A stretch of 64,000 nucleotides of DNA from Pomphorhynchus laevis (Eukaryota > Acanthocephala > Palaeacanthocephala > Echinorhynchida > Pomphorhynchidae), in contig WNNJ02001723.1 of assembly GCA_012934845.2 (NCBI GenBank), positions 124,001-188,000 of the forward strand, given 5' to 3'. Position 1 is the stretch's first letter. Every line of letters starts with the position of its first letter. The notes beneath the pieces were generated by a model. The model saw only the letters and a program-made list of their open reading frames with translations. It had not been told where the DNA came from and made no database searches. Shown here in pieces: positions 1 to 10,456 of the stretch. Position numbers and translations under genes: made by a program.

Positions 1-490
1 ATAATCCTTAAAATAAGGTTTTAAACCAAATAATACAAAGACAATAGTTATTCTATTTTAAATTGTTGACTATTTGTCGAATTCACTCTTACTACGAGCT
101 TTAATGTCATGTTTTTCTTAGTGTCATGAAAAAGAATTTTATAACAATAACAATATACAAAAATTTAAATCAGTTTCGGGATCCGTTTATGGATACTTGA
201 ATATAATCCTTAAAATAAGGTTTTAAACCAAATAATACAAAGACAATAGTTATTCTATTTTAAATTGTTGACTATTTGTCGAATTCACTCTTACTACGAG
301 CTTTAATGTCATGTTTCCCTTTGTGTCATAAAAAGAAATATATGAACTAAAAGCATTTCATACTATGCCATATATAAATAAATAAATTTTATTTACTTTT
401 GAATTTATAAAAGATTTATCTATTTTCAATCTTTTATCTTTACAACAATAACAATATACAAAAATTTAAATCTGTTTTGGGATCCGTCCC
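1..490. repeat. Tandem duplication, unit about 202 bp
   Basis: The first ~114 bases recur exactly from position 203. Both units end in the same AT-rich stretch before a 'gggatccgt' motif (near 179 and 479). The second unit carries about 95 extra bases. A third partial copy lies at 4727-4880, on the other side of the LINE. No coding content is seen. Confidence 0.85.
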
Positions 491-778
491 TAGCAACAAT
501 TATAAACTCACTAACCTTTGGAACAGGCGATTTAAGACCAGCATTTATCTTTATCTTTTTCCATTGTAGTTTCTAGAAATTCGACTGGATAACTGTTTTT
601 TTTTCACAATCCTTTGTTCCTCCGACACGCTTGTTCGTACTCATAGTTTTTTGATCTAGATAAGATAAGATAAGGAATTTCTTAAATAACTAACAACCAC
701 TAAAAAATAACGAAAAGAGACATTAGAAAAAAAAACAAATGCAGTTCAAATAAGACAATTCATAATAGCATTTAGTCT

Positions 779-1032
779 TCATAATGATGTCACGGCCTCA
801 GGTCCAGCGGGATCTGAGCCCTCCAGCACATCCAACACGCCGCTCTTCGACTGAACCACCCGGGGTCTATCACCCCCCGAAGAATCCAATCTAGGCGGAC
901 TATGCGCGGTAATCGCGAGATGAGGAGCTTGAGAAACCTTAGTCTTTGCTCTGGAGGACGTCCTCTCGAAAAGAAGACTAATCCCGAGATAGCCCAAGTA
1001 CCCCAGAGGCGCACTTGGGTTTTCCCATTCAA
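779..1032 (-). other. Open frame after the LINE ORF2 stop
   Basis: Directly after the ORF2 TAG (1033-1035) the same frame stays open for about 80 codons (KTQVRLWGTW, then a serine/arginine-rich part). LINE copy 2 has a stop (TAA) at the matching codon, followed by a similar peptide at 5372-5641. The two copies keep the first ~50 residues in the same frame and then differ by a frameshift. It may be a former C-terminal extension of ORF2, a read-through product, or 3' UTR that happens to be open. Confidence 0.5.
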
Positions 1033-3249
1033 CTACAGATGCTGAGCCCGTTTCAGGGCCCACCTAGCTTTCTTCAGGATACGTTTAAGTCTATCCAGGT
1101 CAGCTTTCGCCGACCAGTTCACCGTAACAGTGAACCCCAGGTATTTTACTCGACTTGTGAAGGTAGGGAGTGGTTGATTAGTCAATATAGAAGATAGAGC
1201 TGAGAGTGCTAGTCTCTTTAATTTTTTCTTTGTCGCAGGGGTGCCATGAAAGACAACTACCTGCGATTTTGATGAATTTAAAATAAGATTGGATAGGGTC
1301 AGCTGGTCTGTTAATCTTAAAAAGAAACGGCTGATGTCCGAAGCGACATCTTTGCACCTGCGTCCAGAGAACAGGGCCGTGGTATCATCAGCGTATACCA
1401 CTAGATGTTGATCACGTTTAAAATTCTTGAATAGTACAATGGAGGCAGCAAGAAATAAGATAGGAGAAAGTGGGGATCCTTGGGGCACACCTGTAATAGG
1501 GTAGAACTGACACGCATCAGGGTCGTCTTCATAGTAGAACCTCTTGGTAAACAGTAATATCTCCACCCTGTTAACAATTCTCGCAGGCAACCCGAGTGAC
1601 CTGAGAGAGGAGATAACAAAGGGAATGGAAATGCGGTCAAATGCAGCAGAAAAGTCAAGGAAAACAGCCACAGCTAGTTGATGGCTATTATCCCTACAAA
1701 ACTGATGCACTTCACCTATTGCTGAATGAACCGAGCGTCCCTTGACAAACCCGTGAAAACTCGGTGGGATCAAATTACGCCTACTTAAATGGTCGCGGAT
1801 TCTACGCGCAAGCGCTTTTTCGTAGATGGAGATGAGGGAGTTTTGAATCGAAATGGGACGCAGATCTTTGGGACATGAAACCGGACTATGCTTTGGTAAG
1901 AAAATTCTACGACTAATATTGATGCCGGCTACATCGGATGGTGAGGCTAAAAGCATTGTGACGGCCACTTCTCTTCTTTGATCGGCTGTCAAAAGCTGAC
2001 AGACTCGAGAAGATAATGGAGCGACGGATTTAGAGGTGCCCGGAAGTGGCCCCCAGGAGTTAAGGATATCTGTAACAGATAAGTCCCTGCTCCTGAAGTC
2101 ACCCCAAGGCGGGATTGGTTGGGGAGATTGAGTGGCTCCATAATTATGTAGGGATAGTGACTCCTTCAAAACATTATCAAGGCCTATACTACCAATCCAA
2201 CCCAAAGCTCTATCCTTCCAACAGACAAACTTCTCCTTCTTGAATATCTTCCAGAAGGAAGACTGAGAAGGGTTAAGGTGAGCGATGTTCGCCTTATCCC
2301 TGCTCAGCTGGAACCTATATCTAGTGCTCCAGTATTCATTCGAGATGGCCTGCCTGGCGGAAACAGAGACATTGGGAAGACGTAGCATTTTAGCCAAAAC
2401 CTTGAGTTTTGTTGGAGTGGGATTGTAAATATGACCTTTATAGGTAGTCGAAAGAAACGCGGTAGCTTGCGAGGAGAGGAAGGAATTAAATTCGGTCAAA
2501 TTCTCATTACCAATTCTGGGGAAGAGTTGGATAGCCGCCTGAAAGAAAGCCACTCTGATGGGATCAAAGTGAAACCTCCTTCTAAGCAACGTATCTTCCT
2601 CTATCCGCCAACGAATTAGGTCATGAGAGATGGTCTGTTTTTGGCGCGACTGCTCAGTACAGATGGGTTTCAACAACCACATCTTATGAAGCAGTAATAT
2701 GTCGAGGAGAGAATTAGTTGTTGAGCAATGAAAAGTTGGGGACGGTGGTTTGTGAATAAGGTAATCGTTCCTGGCTCTGCGGAGTGCTGCATTAATCCAA
2801 CGACCAGTTCTGTCGTTGAAGTCACCGAGTAACATGTCATAGCCACTACCCAAGATACGGTCCAGGAGATCACGGTTTTTGTGAATTTCCCCTGGCCTAA
2901 TATAGATATTGGCTATGCTGATACGTTTACCATTCTTACAAAGTGAAACAGCTAAACAAGACAGGGCTGGACAAGAATAGTTTAAAAGAAGGGATGATCT
3001 TAAGGAGCATTTAACTAGGGTTAAAAGACCTTGAGATGAAGAGGCGTGAGGAGGGGTTATGTACGGAGTGAAGTGGGTGTAAATATGCTTGGGGATAAAT
3101 CGAGTAATGTCCTGGGGGATACGGATAGACCGCGTCTCCTGAAGGACTATAACATCCGCATCTCTACCAGATAGAAGGCTAAGAGCAGAAGCACCTCCCG
3201 AATTCCACTGAAGTATATTCAGTGAAAAAGGCTCTTGACTACTTTGCAT
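1033..3249 (-). CDS. LINE ORF2: APE endonuclease and reverse transcriptase
   Basis: This 738-residue protein nicks target DNA and copies the element RNA at the nick. Residues ~10-215 are an exonuclease-endonuclease-phosphatase domain: LQWN near 13, catalytic Glu38 in LQET, GDFN at 142-145, and a C-terminal His-Asp box written SHD (208-210) rather than the usual SDH. The reverse transcriptase follows, with LRPISI, FLDFSAAFD, GVPQGSPLSP and the active-site YADD. It starts at an ATG 34 bases after the ORF1 stop, as in many two-ORF LINEs. The frame closes at a TAG; translation resumes in the same frame at 1032. The C-terminus is short for the family. No disruption lies inside the two catalytic domains. 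Confidence 0.9.
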   Translation of the reverse strand: MQSSQEPFSLNILQWNSGGASALSLLSGRDADVIVLQETRSIRIPQDITRFIPKHIYTHFTPYITPPHASSSQGLLTLVKCSLRSSLLLNYSCPALSCLAVSLCKNGKRISIANIYIRPGEIHKNRDLLDRILGSGYDMLLGDFNDRTGRWINAALRRARNDYLIHKPPSPTFHCSTTNSLLDILLLHKMWLLKPICTEQSRQKQTISHDLIRWRIEEDTLLRRRFHFDPIRVAFFQAAIQLFPRIGNENLTEFNSFLSSQATAFLSTTYKGHIYNPTPTKLKVLAKMLRLPNVSVSARQAISNEYWSTRYRFQLSRDKANIAHLNPSQSSFWKIFKKEKFVCWKDRALGWIGSIGLDNVLKESLSLHNYGATQSPQPIPPWGDFRSRDLSVTDILNSWGPLPGTSKSVAPLSSRVCQLLTADQRREVAVTMLLASPSDVAGINISRRIFLPKHSPVSCPKDLRPISIQNSLISIYEKALARRIRDHLSRRNLIPPSFHGFVKGRSVHSAIGEVHQFCRDNSHQLAVAVFLDFSAAFDRISIPFVISSLRSLGLPARIVNRVEILLFTKRFYYEDDPDACQFYPITGVPQGSPLSPILFLAASIVLFKNFKRDQHLVVYADDTTALFSGRRCKDVASDISRFFLRLTDQLTLSNLILNSSKSQVVVFHGTPATKKKLKRLALSALSSILTNQPLPTFTSRVKYLGFTVTVNWSAKADLDRLKRILKKARWALKRAQHL

Positions 3250-3283
3250 TGTGTTACGACAGCTGGAGTGGGATGCCTACCTC

Positions 3284-4480
3284 CTAGCAGAAACTAGGAG
3301 AGAGAAAGTTGCCCTTCTCACTCCCAGCCCTACCAGGAGAAGACACTTGCCCACCGGCATTATCTTCATCTCCCTTTGAGGCCAACAACTCCCAGCATAT
3401 ATCATCTTTCTTTGCCAACTTCAAGGAAGCCAACTTTTGTTTAGAAGATGATCTCTTCTTAGAACGGGGGGCTCTCTTTGAAGAGGTAAGAATCGTCGAT
3501 GGAGGAGAACGGGACTCCTCGAATTTCGCTATCAGATGGTTCGTTAAGGCTCGAATCTCGTCTTTATATATCTGTAGTCTTGCGTCAACAATTTTGAAAA
3601 TGTCGGTGTCCGACATACCAAAACCGTTTGAATTGGATAAGCTGGCAGCGGCAAAGTGGGCCGGTTTGACCGGTGCCCCACAATGCCTTAATTTGTATTC
3701 TTTGAAGATAGGACATCTTCTAGACCAGGCCGGGTGCTGACCACCACAATTGGAACACAGAGGGGGGAGAGAACATTTCCCCTCATGGACTTCGGAAGAG
3801 CTGCAAACCCCACACGTATGGGGCCTAGTACAGTTCGAGGACCAGTGCCCCCAGAGGTGGCACCCATTGCAATGGGGGTATGTTAAGTCATCAGCATCTA
3901 CGATATTGAAAGAAAGATTGTACCCCAGAAAGGGGTTACATTTGCTTTTAGCCAGACATTCCGCCTGATCGACTGCGGTAGAACAGAATGCTATTGGTAT
4001 AGCCTGGCCTTTCTTGCCCAGGATTGGGCGAATATTATGAATTTTGAACTCAGATGTGAGAGCAAGGATATCTTCCTCCGTTGCGAAGGGCGGAAAATTA
4101 TTAATTTTCAAAGTCGCCTGAATAGGCCTGTAAGTAGTTGACCCAAATTCTTTTAGGTGTGTTTCGAAAAATTCTAGGTACGATGCTGCCAGATCTGGAG
4201 AGCTGAAAGAAACCCGGATTTCGGAATCTAAATATTTTATCGAATTAAATAGAATTCTCTTCTTATAAGAGCTTGTAAACTCTCTCAGAAAAATATTGAA
4301 AAGATTCTTCCTTTCAAATGGTTGAAGAAGTCTGATTATTACCAGATTCACCACTTTAGGCACAGGAGGGAGTTCTCCATCCGTGCTTGAGATTAAAAAA
4401 TTAGACGAAATAGGACTAACCTTGTTTTCTTTGGCTTGAAAATTCGATGTTACATTAGAAATACCTGAGTTCCGTTCCAT
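3284..4480 (-). CDS. LINE ORF1: gag-like RNA-binding protein
   Basis: This is a nucleic-acid-binding ORF1 protein that would coat the LINE RNA. The open frame extends to 4615, but the extra N-terminal 45 codons read into Penelope-like GIY-YIG sequence. I therefore place the start at the first ATG (4478-4480), giving about 398 residues. The middle part has an RRM-like layout, followed by three cysteine knuckles (CNGCHLWGHWSSNC, CGVCSSSE...C, CSNCGGQHPAWSRRC), typical of LINE ORF1 proteins. A basic Ser/Lys-rich segment comes near the C-terminus. The stop lies 34 bp before ORF2. The copy-2 equivalent (8110-9090) keeps the same knuckles but is broken. Confidence 0.82.
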   Translation of the reverse strand: MERNSGISNVTSNFQAKENKVSPISSNFLISSTDGELPPVPKVVNLVIIRLLQPFERKNLFNIFLREFTSSYKKRILFNSIKYLDSEIRVSFSSPDLAASYLEFFETHLKEFGSTTYRPIQATLKINNFPPFATEEDILALTSEFKIHNIRPILGKKGQAIPIAFCSTAVDQAECLAKSKCNPFLGYNLSFNIVDADDLTYPHCNGCHLWGHWSSNCTRPHTCGVCSSSEVHEGKCSLPPLCSNCGGQHPAWSRRCPIFKEYKLRHCGAPVKPAHFAAASLSNSNGFGMSDTDIFKIVDARLQIYKDEIRALTNHLIAKFEESRSPPSTILTSSKRAPRSKKRSSSKQKLASLKLAKKDDICWELLASKGDEDNAGGQVSSPGRAGSEKGNFLSPSFC

Positions 4481-4540
4481 ATTAGCTTGATTTTGTAAGT
4501 TGTTTGAAGCACCGATGGTAAATTTTTGACTGCTTGATTT

Positions 4541-4720
4541 TTTTGATCTGTTCAGATTGCTAGTTTCACCGACGCACTGTTCACCACATGTAGTGCATGT
4601 ACAAAGATACCGCACATATGTTTTTGCATGTGTTGATGCCCTTTACGTTGTACTTCAAATTTGTGTTAATACTAGTGAAAATTTTAGTTTTTTGTAGTAA
4701 TGCACATGATTTGAATGTTT
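4541..4720 (-). mobile_element. Penelope-like element scrap, start of GIY-YIG domain
   Basis: On the minus strand, just upstream of LINE ORF1, the frame reads VRYLCTCTTCGEQCVGET. This resembles the first strands of the GIY-YIG endonuclease domain of Penelope-like elements. The same sequence precedes LINE copy 2 (9110-9240), where it continues into a Penelope-like reverse transcriptase. The similarity ends at the LINE boundary. Confidence 0.6.
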
Positions 4721-4726
4721 TACTCT

Positions 4727-4880
4727 TACTACGAGCTTTAATGTCATGTTTTTCCTTTGTGTCATAAAAAAGAAATTAAAAAATAATAATTAAATTATTT
4801 TAAATAATTTATTAAATTATTTTTTTAATTAAAATAAAAAACTTCAAACATTTCATACTATGACATATATAAATACAGTT
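4727..4880. repeat. Third copy of the left-edge repeat
   Basis: The segment starting 'actcttactacgagctttaa' and the later 'catttcatactatg' repeat positions ~285-400. LINE copy 1 and its Penelope scrap therefore lie between two copies of the same sequence in direct orientation. The extra bases between the blocks are AT filler. Confidence 0.7.
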
Positions 4881-5341
4881 AATTATAGAAGTTATTCTAA
4901 TTGTTTTTAAGCTTTCGAATACTGTTTGGCCTTGAGAAATATAGTCTAAAAAATATCAACAAAAATTACATAAGAAATACAACTATCAATAACAAAATCT
5001 TGCTGTATTATTAAGCTAATTCTTTGCTAAATCCCGATCCATTCCTAATTCCGTATTTTATGACATATCTGTCATTAACTGCGCTATCTAATAGAGTTCC
5101 TTTTGCTTTCTTTTAGCAGTATTTTGTATGTTACCTTCATTACCCCTTAGCGCTAATAAATGTAATGGGTAATTAATTACGTCGATGCATCTCAATATGC
5201 AGTAGCACGTTTTGTCTTTATATCAGCACGTCGGTTATTCATTCGAATATTTATTTGATTTCTATAATAATAACGATTTTGTTAAATACATCAATAACCT
5301 ATAAGTAGCATGCAAGAAAAAAAGTCACAACGTAGTCAGAA
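4881..5341. other. Intergenic, no gene seen
   Basis: AT-rich sequence between LINE copies 1 and 2. There is no convincing reading frame, and no repeat beyond the common AT background. Confidence 0.5.
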
Positions 5342-5641
5342 AAAAAACTGCAGAACAACTTCGGCCTTCAACTATTCTTCGTCATCTACTTTCTCTACTA
5401 TGGCCTCAGGTTCAAGGGGATCTGAGCGCACCAACCGAACCAACACGCCGCCTTCCGACTGAACGACCCGGGGGTCTTTCACCTCCCGAAGAATCCAATC
5501 GGCGTGGACTATGCTGGGTAAACAAGAGACGAGGAGCTTAAGACACCTTAGCCTTTGCTCTTGGGGACGTCCTCTAGAAAAGAAGACAAATCCAGAGATA
5601 GCCCAAGTACCCCAGAGGCGCACTTGGGTTTTCCCTTTCAA

Positions 5642-7852
5642 TTACAGATGCTGAGCCCGTTTCAGGGACCACCTAGCTTTCTTCAGGATACGTTTGAGTT
5701 TATCTAGGTCAGCTTTTGCCGACCAGTTCACCGTAACGGTGAATCCCAGGTATTTTACTCGACTTGTGAAGGTGGGGATTGGTTCACAGGCAAATATGGA
5801 GGAGAGCGCAGAGTGTGCTAATCTCTTAAGTTTTTGCTTTGTAGCAGGGGGTGCCATGAACGACAACCGCCTGCGATTTGGCGGAGTTTAAAATAAGATT
5901 GGATATGGGTAAGTGGTCTTTTAATCTTCAAAATAAACGGCTGATGTCATAGACTACGTATTTACGCCTGTGTTTAGTGAACAGGGCTGTGGTGTCATCA
6001 GCGTACACCACAAGACGTTGTTCGCGTTTAAATATTTTGAATAGGTTAATAGAGGCAGCAAGATATAAGATAGGAGAAAGTAAGGATCCTTGAGGTACAC
6101 CCGTAATAGGGTAGAACTGACTCGCATCATGGTCGTCTTCATAGTAAAATCGCTTGGTATACAGCAGGATCTTCACCTGTTCACAATTCTCGCAGGCAAC
6201 CCGAGGGACCTGAGAGAAGAGATCACAAAATGTTAGGAGATGCGCTCAAATTCATCAGAAAAGTCAAGGAAAACAGCCACAACAATACGATGGTTATTAT
6301 CCCGACAAAACTGATCCACCTCATCAACTGTTGAAAGGACTGAGAGATCTTTGACGAACCCATGAAAACCTGGAGGGATCAAATTACGCCTACTTAAATG
6401 GTAGCGGATTTTACGTGCAAGCGCTTTATCGTAAATCGACACGAGGCCATTTTGAATCGAGATGGGTCGCAGATCTTTAGGGCATGAGCAGGATTTTTTC
6501 TTAGGAATAAAAACACGCTTACTAATATTGATGCCTGCTACATCGGAATGGGAGGCTTTAAGCATTGTGACGTCCACCTCTCTTCTCTGATCAGCTGTCA
6601 GAAGTTGACAAACCCGAGAAGAAAGTGAAGAGACGAATTTGGTGGTGCCCGGGAATGGACTCCAGGAGTTAAGGATATCCGTAACAGATAGATCCCTACT
6701 CCTGAAGTTTCACCAAGGCGGGATTGGTTGAGGTGATTGAGTGACACCACAGTTGTGTAGGGCTAGTGACTCTTCCAAAACTTTATCAAGGCCTACATTC
6801 CCTATCCAACCCAATGCTCTATCCTTCCAGCAAACAAACTTCTCCTTCTTGTAAATCTTCCAAAATGAAGACTGAGAAGGATTAAGGCGAGCAATACTCG
6901 TCCTATCCCTACTCAGCTGGAACCTATATCTAGTGCTCCAGTATTCATTCAAGAGAGCCTCTGGTGGAAACAGAGAGATTTTGGAGGTTAAACAATCTCG
7001 CTAGGACCTTGAGTTTCGTCGGAGTGGGATTGTAAATACGACCTTAATAGGTAGTCGATAAAATCGCGGTAGCTTTCGAAAAGAGGTAGGTATTAAATTC
7101 GGTCAGACTCTCATTTCCTATTCTGGGAAAGAGTTGGGTAGCCGTTTGAAAGATGGCCACTCTGATCGGATCAAAGTAAAACCTCCTTCGAAGCAACATA
7201 TCTTCATCAATTCTCCAACGAATTAGGTCATGAGAGGTGGACAATTGCTGGCGCGACTGCTCCGTGCAGAGGGGTTTTAACAACCACCTCGAGTGAAGCA
7301 GTAAAATGTCGAGGATATAATTTGTTGATGTGCAATGAAAGGTAGGGGACGGAGGTTTGTGAATAAGATAACCGTTCCTAGCTCTGCTAAGTGCTGCATT
7401 GATCCAACGACCAGTTCTGTCGTTGAAGTCACCGAGTACCATGTCAGAACCGCTGTCAATAATACTATCCAGGAGGTCACGGTTCTTGTGAATCTCCCCT
7501 GAACGGATGTAGACATTGGCTAGACTGAGGCGTTTACCGTTCATATTGAGTGTAACTACTAAACAAGACATGGCCGGTCACGAGTAGTTTAATAAGAAGG
7601 GAAGACTTTAAGAAGCACCTAACTAAGGTCAAGAGTTTTTGAGATGGAGAGGAATGAGGTGGGTTATGTACGGAGTATGGTGGGAATAGATGTGCTTTGG
7701 AATAAATCGAGTAATGTCCTGGGGAAGACGGATAGATTGCGTCTCCTGATGGACTATAATATCTGCATTTCTACCAGATAAGAGTCTATATAAGAGCAGC
7801 AGCACATACCGAATTCCACTGAAGGATATTAAGTGAAAAATGCTCACGCGTA
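5642..7852 (-). pseudogene. LINE ORF2 remnant (endonuclease and RT)
   Basis: The ORF2 sequence is broken into at least five open stretches (5642-5866, 5928-6176, 6233-6577, 6710-6952, 7044-7571). Recognisable parts include LGDFNDRTGRW and SHDLIRW of the endonuclease, LRPISI, FLDFS, GVPQGS and YADDTTAL of the polymerase, and KYLGFTVT near the end. The last piece ends at a TAA exactly where copy 1 has a TAG. It cannot make a functional enzyme. Confidence 0.85.
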
Positions 7853-7977
7853 CTCTGCATTGTGATGGATTATTTGGATGGGGGACTGCCTACCTAGATA
7901 GAGCTAGGTGTAGGAAGGTTTACTTTCCCATCACTAACCCTATCTAGGGAAGGTACTGGCGCTGGGCAAAATCTTCA

Positions 7978-8025
7978 TTTCCCCTATTTATTTTACAGAG
8001 GCCTCTGTAAAATAAATAGGGGAAA
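7978..8025. repeat. Perfect 48-bp palindrome
   Basis: The sequence reads identically on both strands around a centre at 8001/8002 (core 'ctctgtaaaataaatagggg' and its complement). It lies in the ORF1-ORF2 junction region of LINE copy 2 and is absent from copy 1. Confidence 0.9.
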
Positions 8026-8109
8026 AAACATGGGCCGAGGCCTCTCTTATTCGACTCCGAACGAACTGCTGAAACAGGTAGCGTAGGATGAGTGTTCACT
8101 ACACCCAAA

Positions 8110-9090
8110 TCCATGAGAATTAGGTTTTCAAGTTTGCAATGGGAAACTTCTAATTTAACTTACATCGTACGTGATATCTCAGAGTCATCCATTCGTGGGG
8201 CGGCCCCTTGCGAATAAATAGAAGGTTTGATCGGTTTGATGAACATACTTCTATATTCTTTGAACATACTGCATCTCCTACCCCAGGCAGGATGGCTCCC
8301 CCCCACAGTTCGAGCAGGATAGGGGTGCCACACAACGGTCGTTCGATAGTAGAGTCTGACAGAAAGCTGAACTGCAAACCCCGCATGTTGGTGTCCCACT
8401 GCAGCTGGAGGCCCAGTGTCCCCATTTGTGACACCTGCAGTGGGGGTAAGTGAGCTCATCTTTTTCTGTAATGAAAAGACGGATAATTAAACCAATGAAG
8501 GGGTTCGATGAAGATTTAGCCAAGGCTTCTGCAGTATCCACCGGAGCTGAGCAAAAGCCAACCGGGATAGGGTTGCCATCCCTACCCCCGGATTGACCTA
8601 AAATTAGTAATTTTAACATTAATGAGTGCATATATTCCTCATCCATACTACAAGGAAGACTCGTCACATTTAGCGAGGCAAAAAATGGGCCTAAAGGTGA
8701 GTTCACCATAAACCGTTAGGTTGGTGGAAAAGTATTCAGAGTAATTTTTAGCCAGGTCTGCTGTGACGAACGAAACTTTCACCTCTGAAGGGTGAAGTTT
8801 CACTGTGTTGAACAAAATTCTGTTTTTATACTGCCGGGTAAATGAATGTATAAATACAATATAGAGTTCATGTATTTCGATTGTTCGTATAACTTTGATT
8901 AGAACCTAATTATTTGATATGGGGGAAACACATCTTCAGATAATAAAGAAACAGTACTGACCTTATTGAATCGTTGTGAAGAAGAACTTACATGAATAAT
9001 TTCTTTGTTGGCTGGAATTCCACTGGTTTTTGCAGCAAAATTTGAATCCTTTGAAAACTCCGACATGTTCATTTTTGCGTGAAAATTTTT
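8110..9090 (-). pseudogene. LINE ORF1 remnant
   Basis: Reading frames at 8150-8709 keep a 'GFCSAPVD' block and knuckle-like cysteine patterns (CRCHKWGHWASSC, CGVCSS) matching ORF1 of copy 1. The N-terminal part, up to a possible ATG near 9070, is degraded by frameshifts and stops. Confidence 0.7.
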
Positions 9091-9110
9091 TACAAGGATT
9101 TATTTGATTT

Positions 9111-9960
9111 CTAGTTTCACCGACGTGTAGTGCATGTACAAAGATACCGCCCATTTGTTTTTGCATGTGTTAATGCCCTTTACGTTGTACTTCAAATTTG
9201 TGTTAATAGTAGTGAAAGTTTTCGTTTTTTTATAGCACATGATTTGCATCTTTGATATTTACAACTTCAACTTTGTCCAGTGCCTGTATGCTTTGTACCA
9301 GTTATTGATAGATAATTTCTCAGTGAAAATCCAGCAAAGTTTGTTTTAAATTGTTGCGACAATCAGAACGCGAAATTAAAGATATTTTTGGAAGTTTTTA
9401 AATGCCGAATTAAATGTAATCACTGCCCTATTAGGTTTTTCGCTTGATAAATTTTTTCTGTGAGTAGAACAGTTGGTGTCGCGATTTTGCGACACATTTT
9501 TCATTTTAAATCATAATGCGCTTAATTTTTTGGTGGATATTTGCTAATAGCAATCCCTCGAACATTTTATGTTTTGGTTTTTATGTTCTGGTTTTGTTAT
9601 GGTTTTCAATATGGTCACATCCAAAAAATAATAATTTCGTTATTTACTTTCTTAGTGAATGTAAATGTTAATTCGGATTTTGCATTCAGTTCACCCACGA
9701 AATTAATGAATCCTTCATGACCATCTTCCCATATAACAAAGATATCGTCCACATAACGTAACACCATTGCGGTGTCAACCTCTCTGTTTTACATAAACTC
9801 ATTCTCTAGATTTGTGGCATATAAGCATGCATAAGTTGATCCAACAGGATTGCTTATCGCTGTACCTATTGTCTGTCGAATCAGACAATAGGTACAGTTG
9901 TCTGATTCAGACAATAGGTACAGTTGTCTGATTCAGACAACTGTACCAACTGTACAACTG
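9111..9960 (-). mobile_element. Penelope-like element (PLE-B type) RT remnant
   Basis: The minus strand around 9770-9720 reads LRYVDDIFVIWEDG, an intact Penelope-type reverse transcriptase active site (YVDD). It is preceded near 9840 by a degraded SNPVGSTYACLYA block and followed by NFVGELN. Nearer 9120-9240 the start of a GIY-YIG domain is visible. The element is broken, and LINE copy 2 abuts it at about 9110. Confidence 0.7.
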
Positions 9961-9985
9961 TACCAATTGTACAGTTGTCGAATTT
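9861..9985. repeat. Cluster of nested inverted repeats
   Basis: The words 'ctgtacctattgtctg' and its complement, followed by several copies of 'acagttgtctgattcagaca' and 'caactgtac', alternate in both orientations over ~125 bp. Single strands would fold into several alternative hairpins. It lies at the upstream edge of the PLE-B remnant. Confidence 0.85.
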
Positions 9986-10456
9986 GGCTATTTCATTCTT
10001 TGTTAAAATTTAATGAATCGCTGCAATTTCATTCTTTATCATAATCGATGTAAATAGTGATTGTATATCTAATGTGTAGAATGTTGCGAGATACGATTCA
10101 AATTTGCGAAGAAAGTCTCATCCGTACTTTATAGTGATATGATTTTGATTAGGCAATAAATATGAGTACAAGTATTTTGCTTGATTTTCAAATGCGGTAA
10201 AAATAAAAATAACGACTTTTTAACGAATTATAATTAAAAACTAATTGTAATTAGCTATAAATTACAAACTAAAATAAACATTATATTAAAATACATTCCA
10301 GCAACTATTAACTTAATTTGTTTATATCGCGAAACTTTATTTTTTATGATATACTTTCTAAATTTTTTATTTATTGCATATATTGCATGCAGGGACCAGT
10401 TGACAACAAAGTATGACAAATATTATATTCAGATGACAATATTCAATGGAGTTTAT
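9986..10456. other. Spacer and likely 3' UTR of the minus-strand gene
   Basis: AT-rich. On the minus strand an AATAAA lies near 10370, about 85 bases after the stop of the small gene at 10457-10918, and could be its poly(A) signal. Nothing else is recognised. Confidence 0.4.

Larger units (their letters stand above)
655..4540 (-). mobile_element. APE-type LINE, copy 1 (nearly whole)
   Basis: This non-LTR retrotransposon reads on the minus strand: ORF1 (gag-like, three zinc knuckles), a 34-bp gap, then ORF2 (endonuclease plus reverse transcriptase). The 3' end lies near 655, in a short pentamer tail of repeated CTTAT. The 5' end meets Penelope-like sequence near 4540. The domain order and the lack of a visible RNase H fit the jockey/CR1-like superfamily of APE-type LINEs; the exact clade is not assigned. 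It is related to the copy at 5342-9110 and to the 3' scrap at 23160-23562. Both main reading frames are open, so it is the youngest-looking copy of its family here. Confidence 0.88.
5342..9110 (-). mobile_element. APE-type LINE, copy 2 (broken)
   Basis: This is the same family as copy 1, on the same strand and in the same order. Reading frames are split into many pieces, but motifs are easily recognised along its length. It carries a 48-bp perfect palindrome not present in copy 1. Its 5' end meets the same Penelope-like GIY-YIG sequence that copy 1 meets. Confidence 0.88.

Noticed and set aside
3309-3740. Plus-strand 143-codon frame over LINE ORF1
   Set aside because: It is antisense to ORF1, whose zinc knuckles are on the minus strand.
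285-4880. Flanking copies of the left-edge repeat as LTRs around the LINE
   Set aside because: They lack LTR ends and an internal LTR-element gene order; the enclosed element is a LINE with its own 3' tail.
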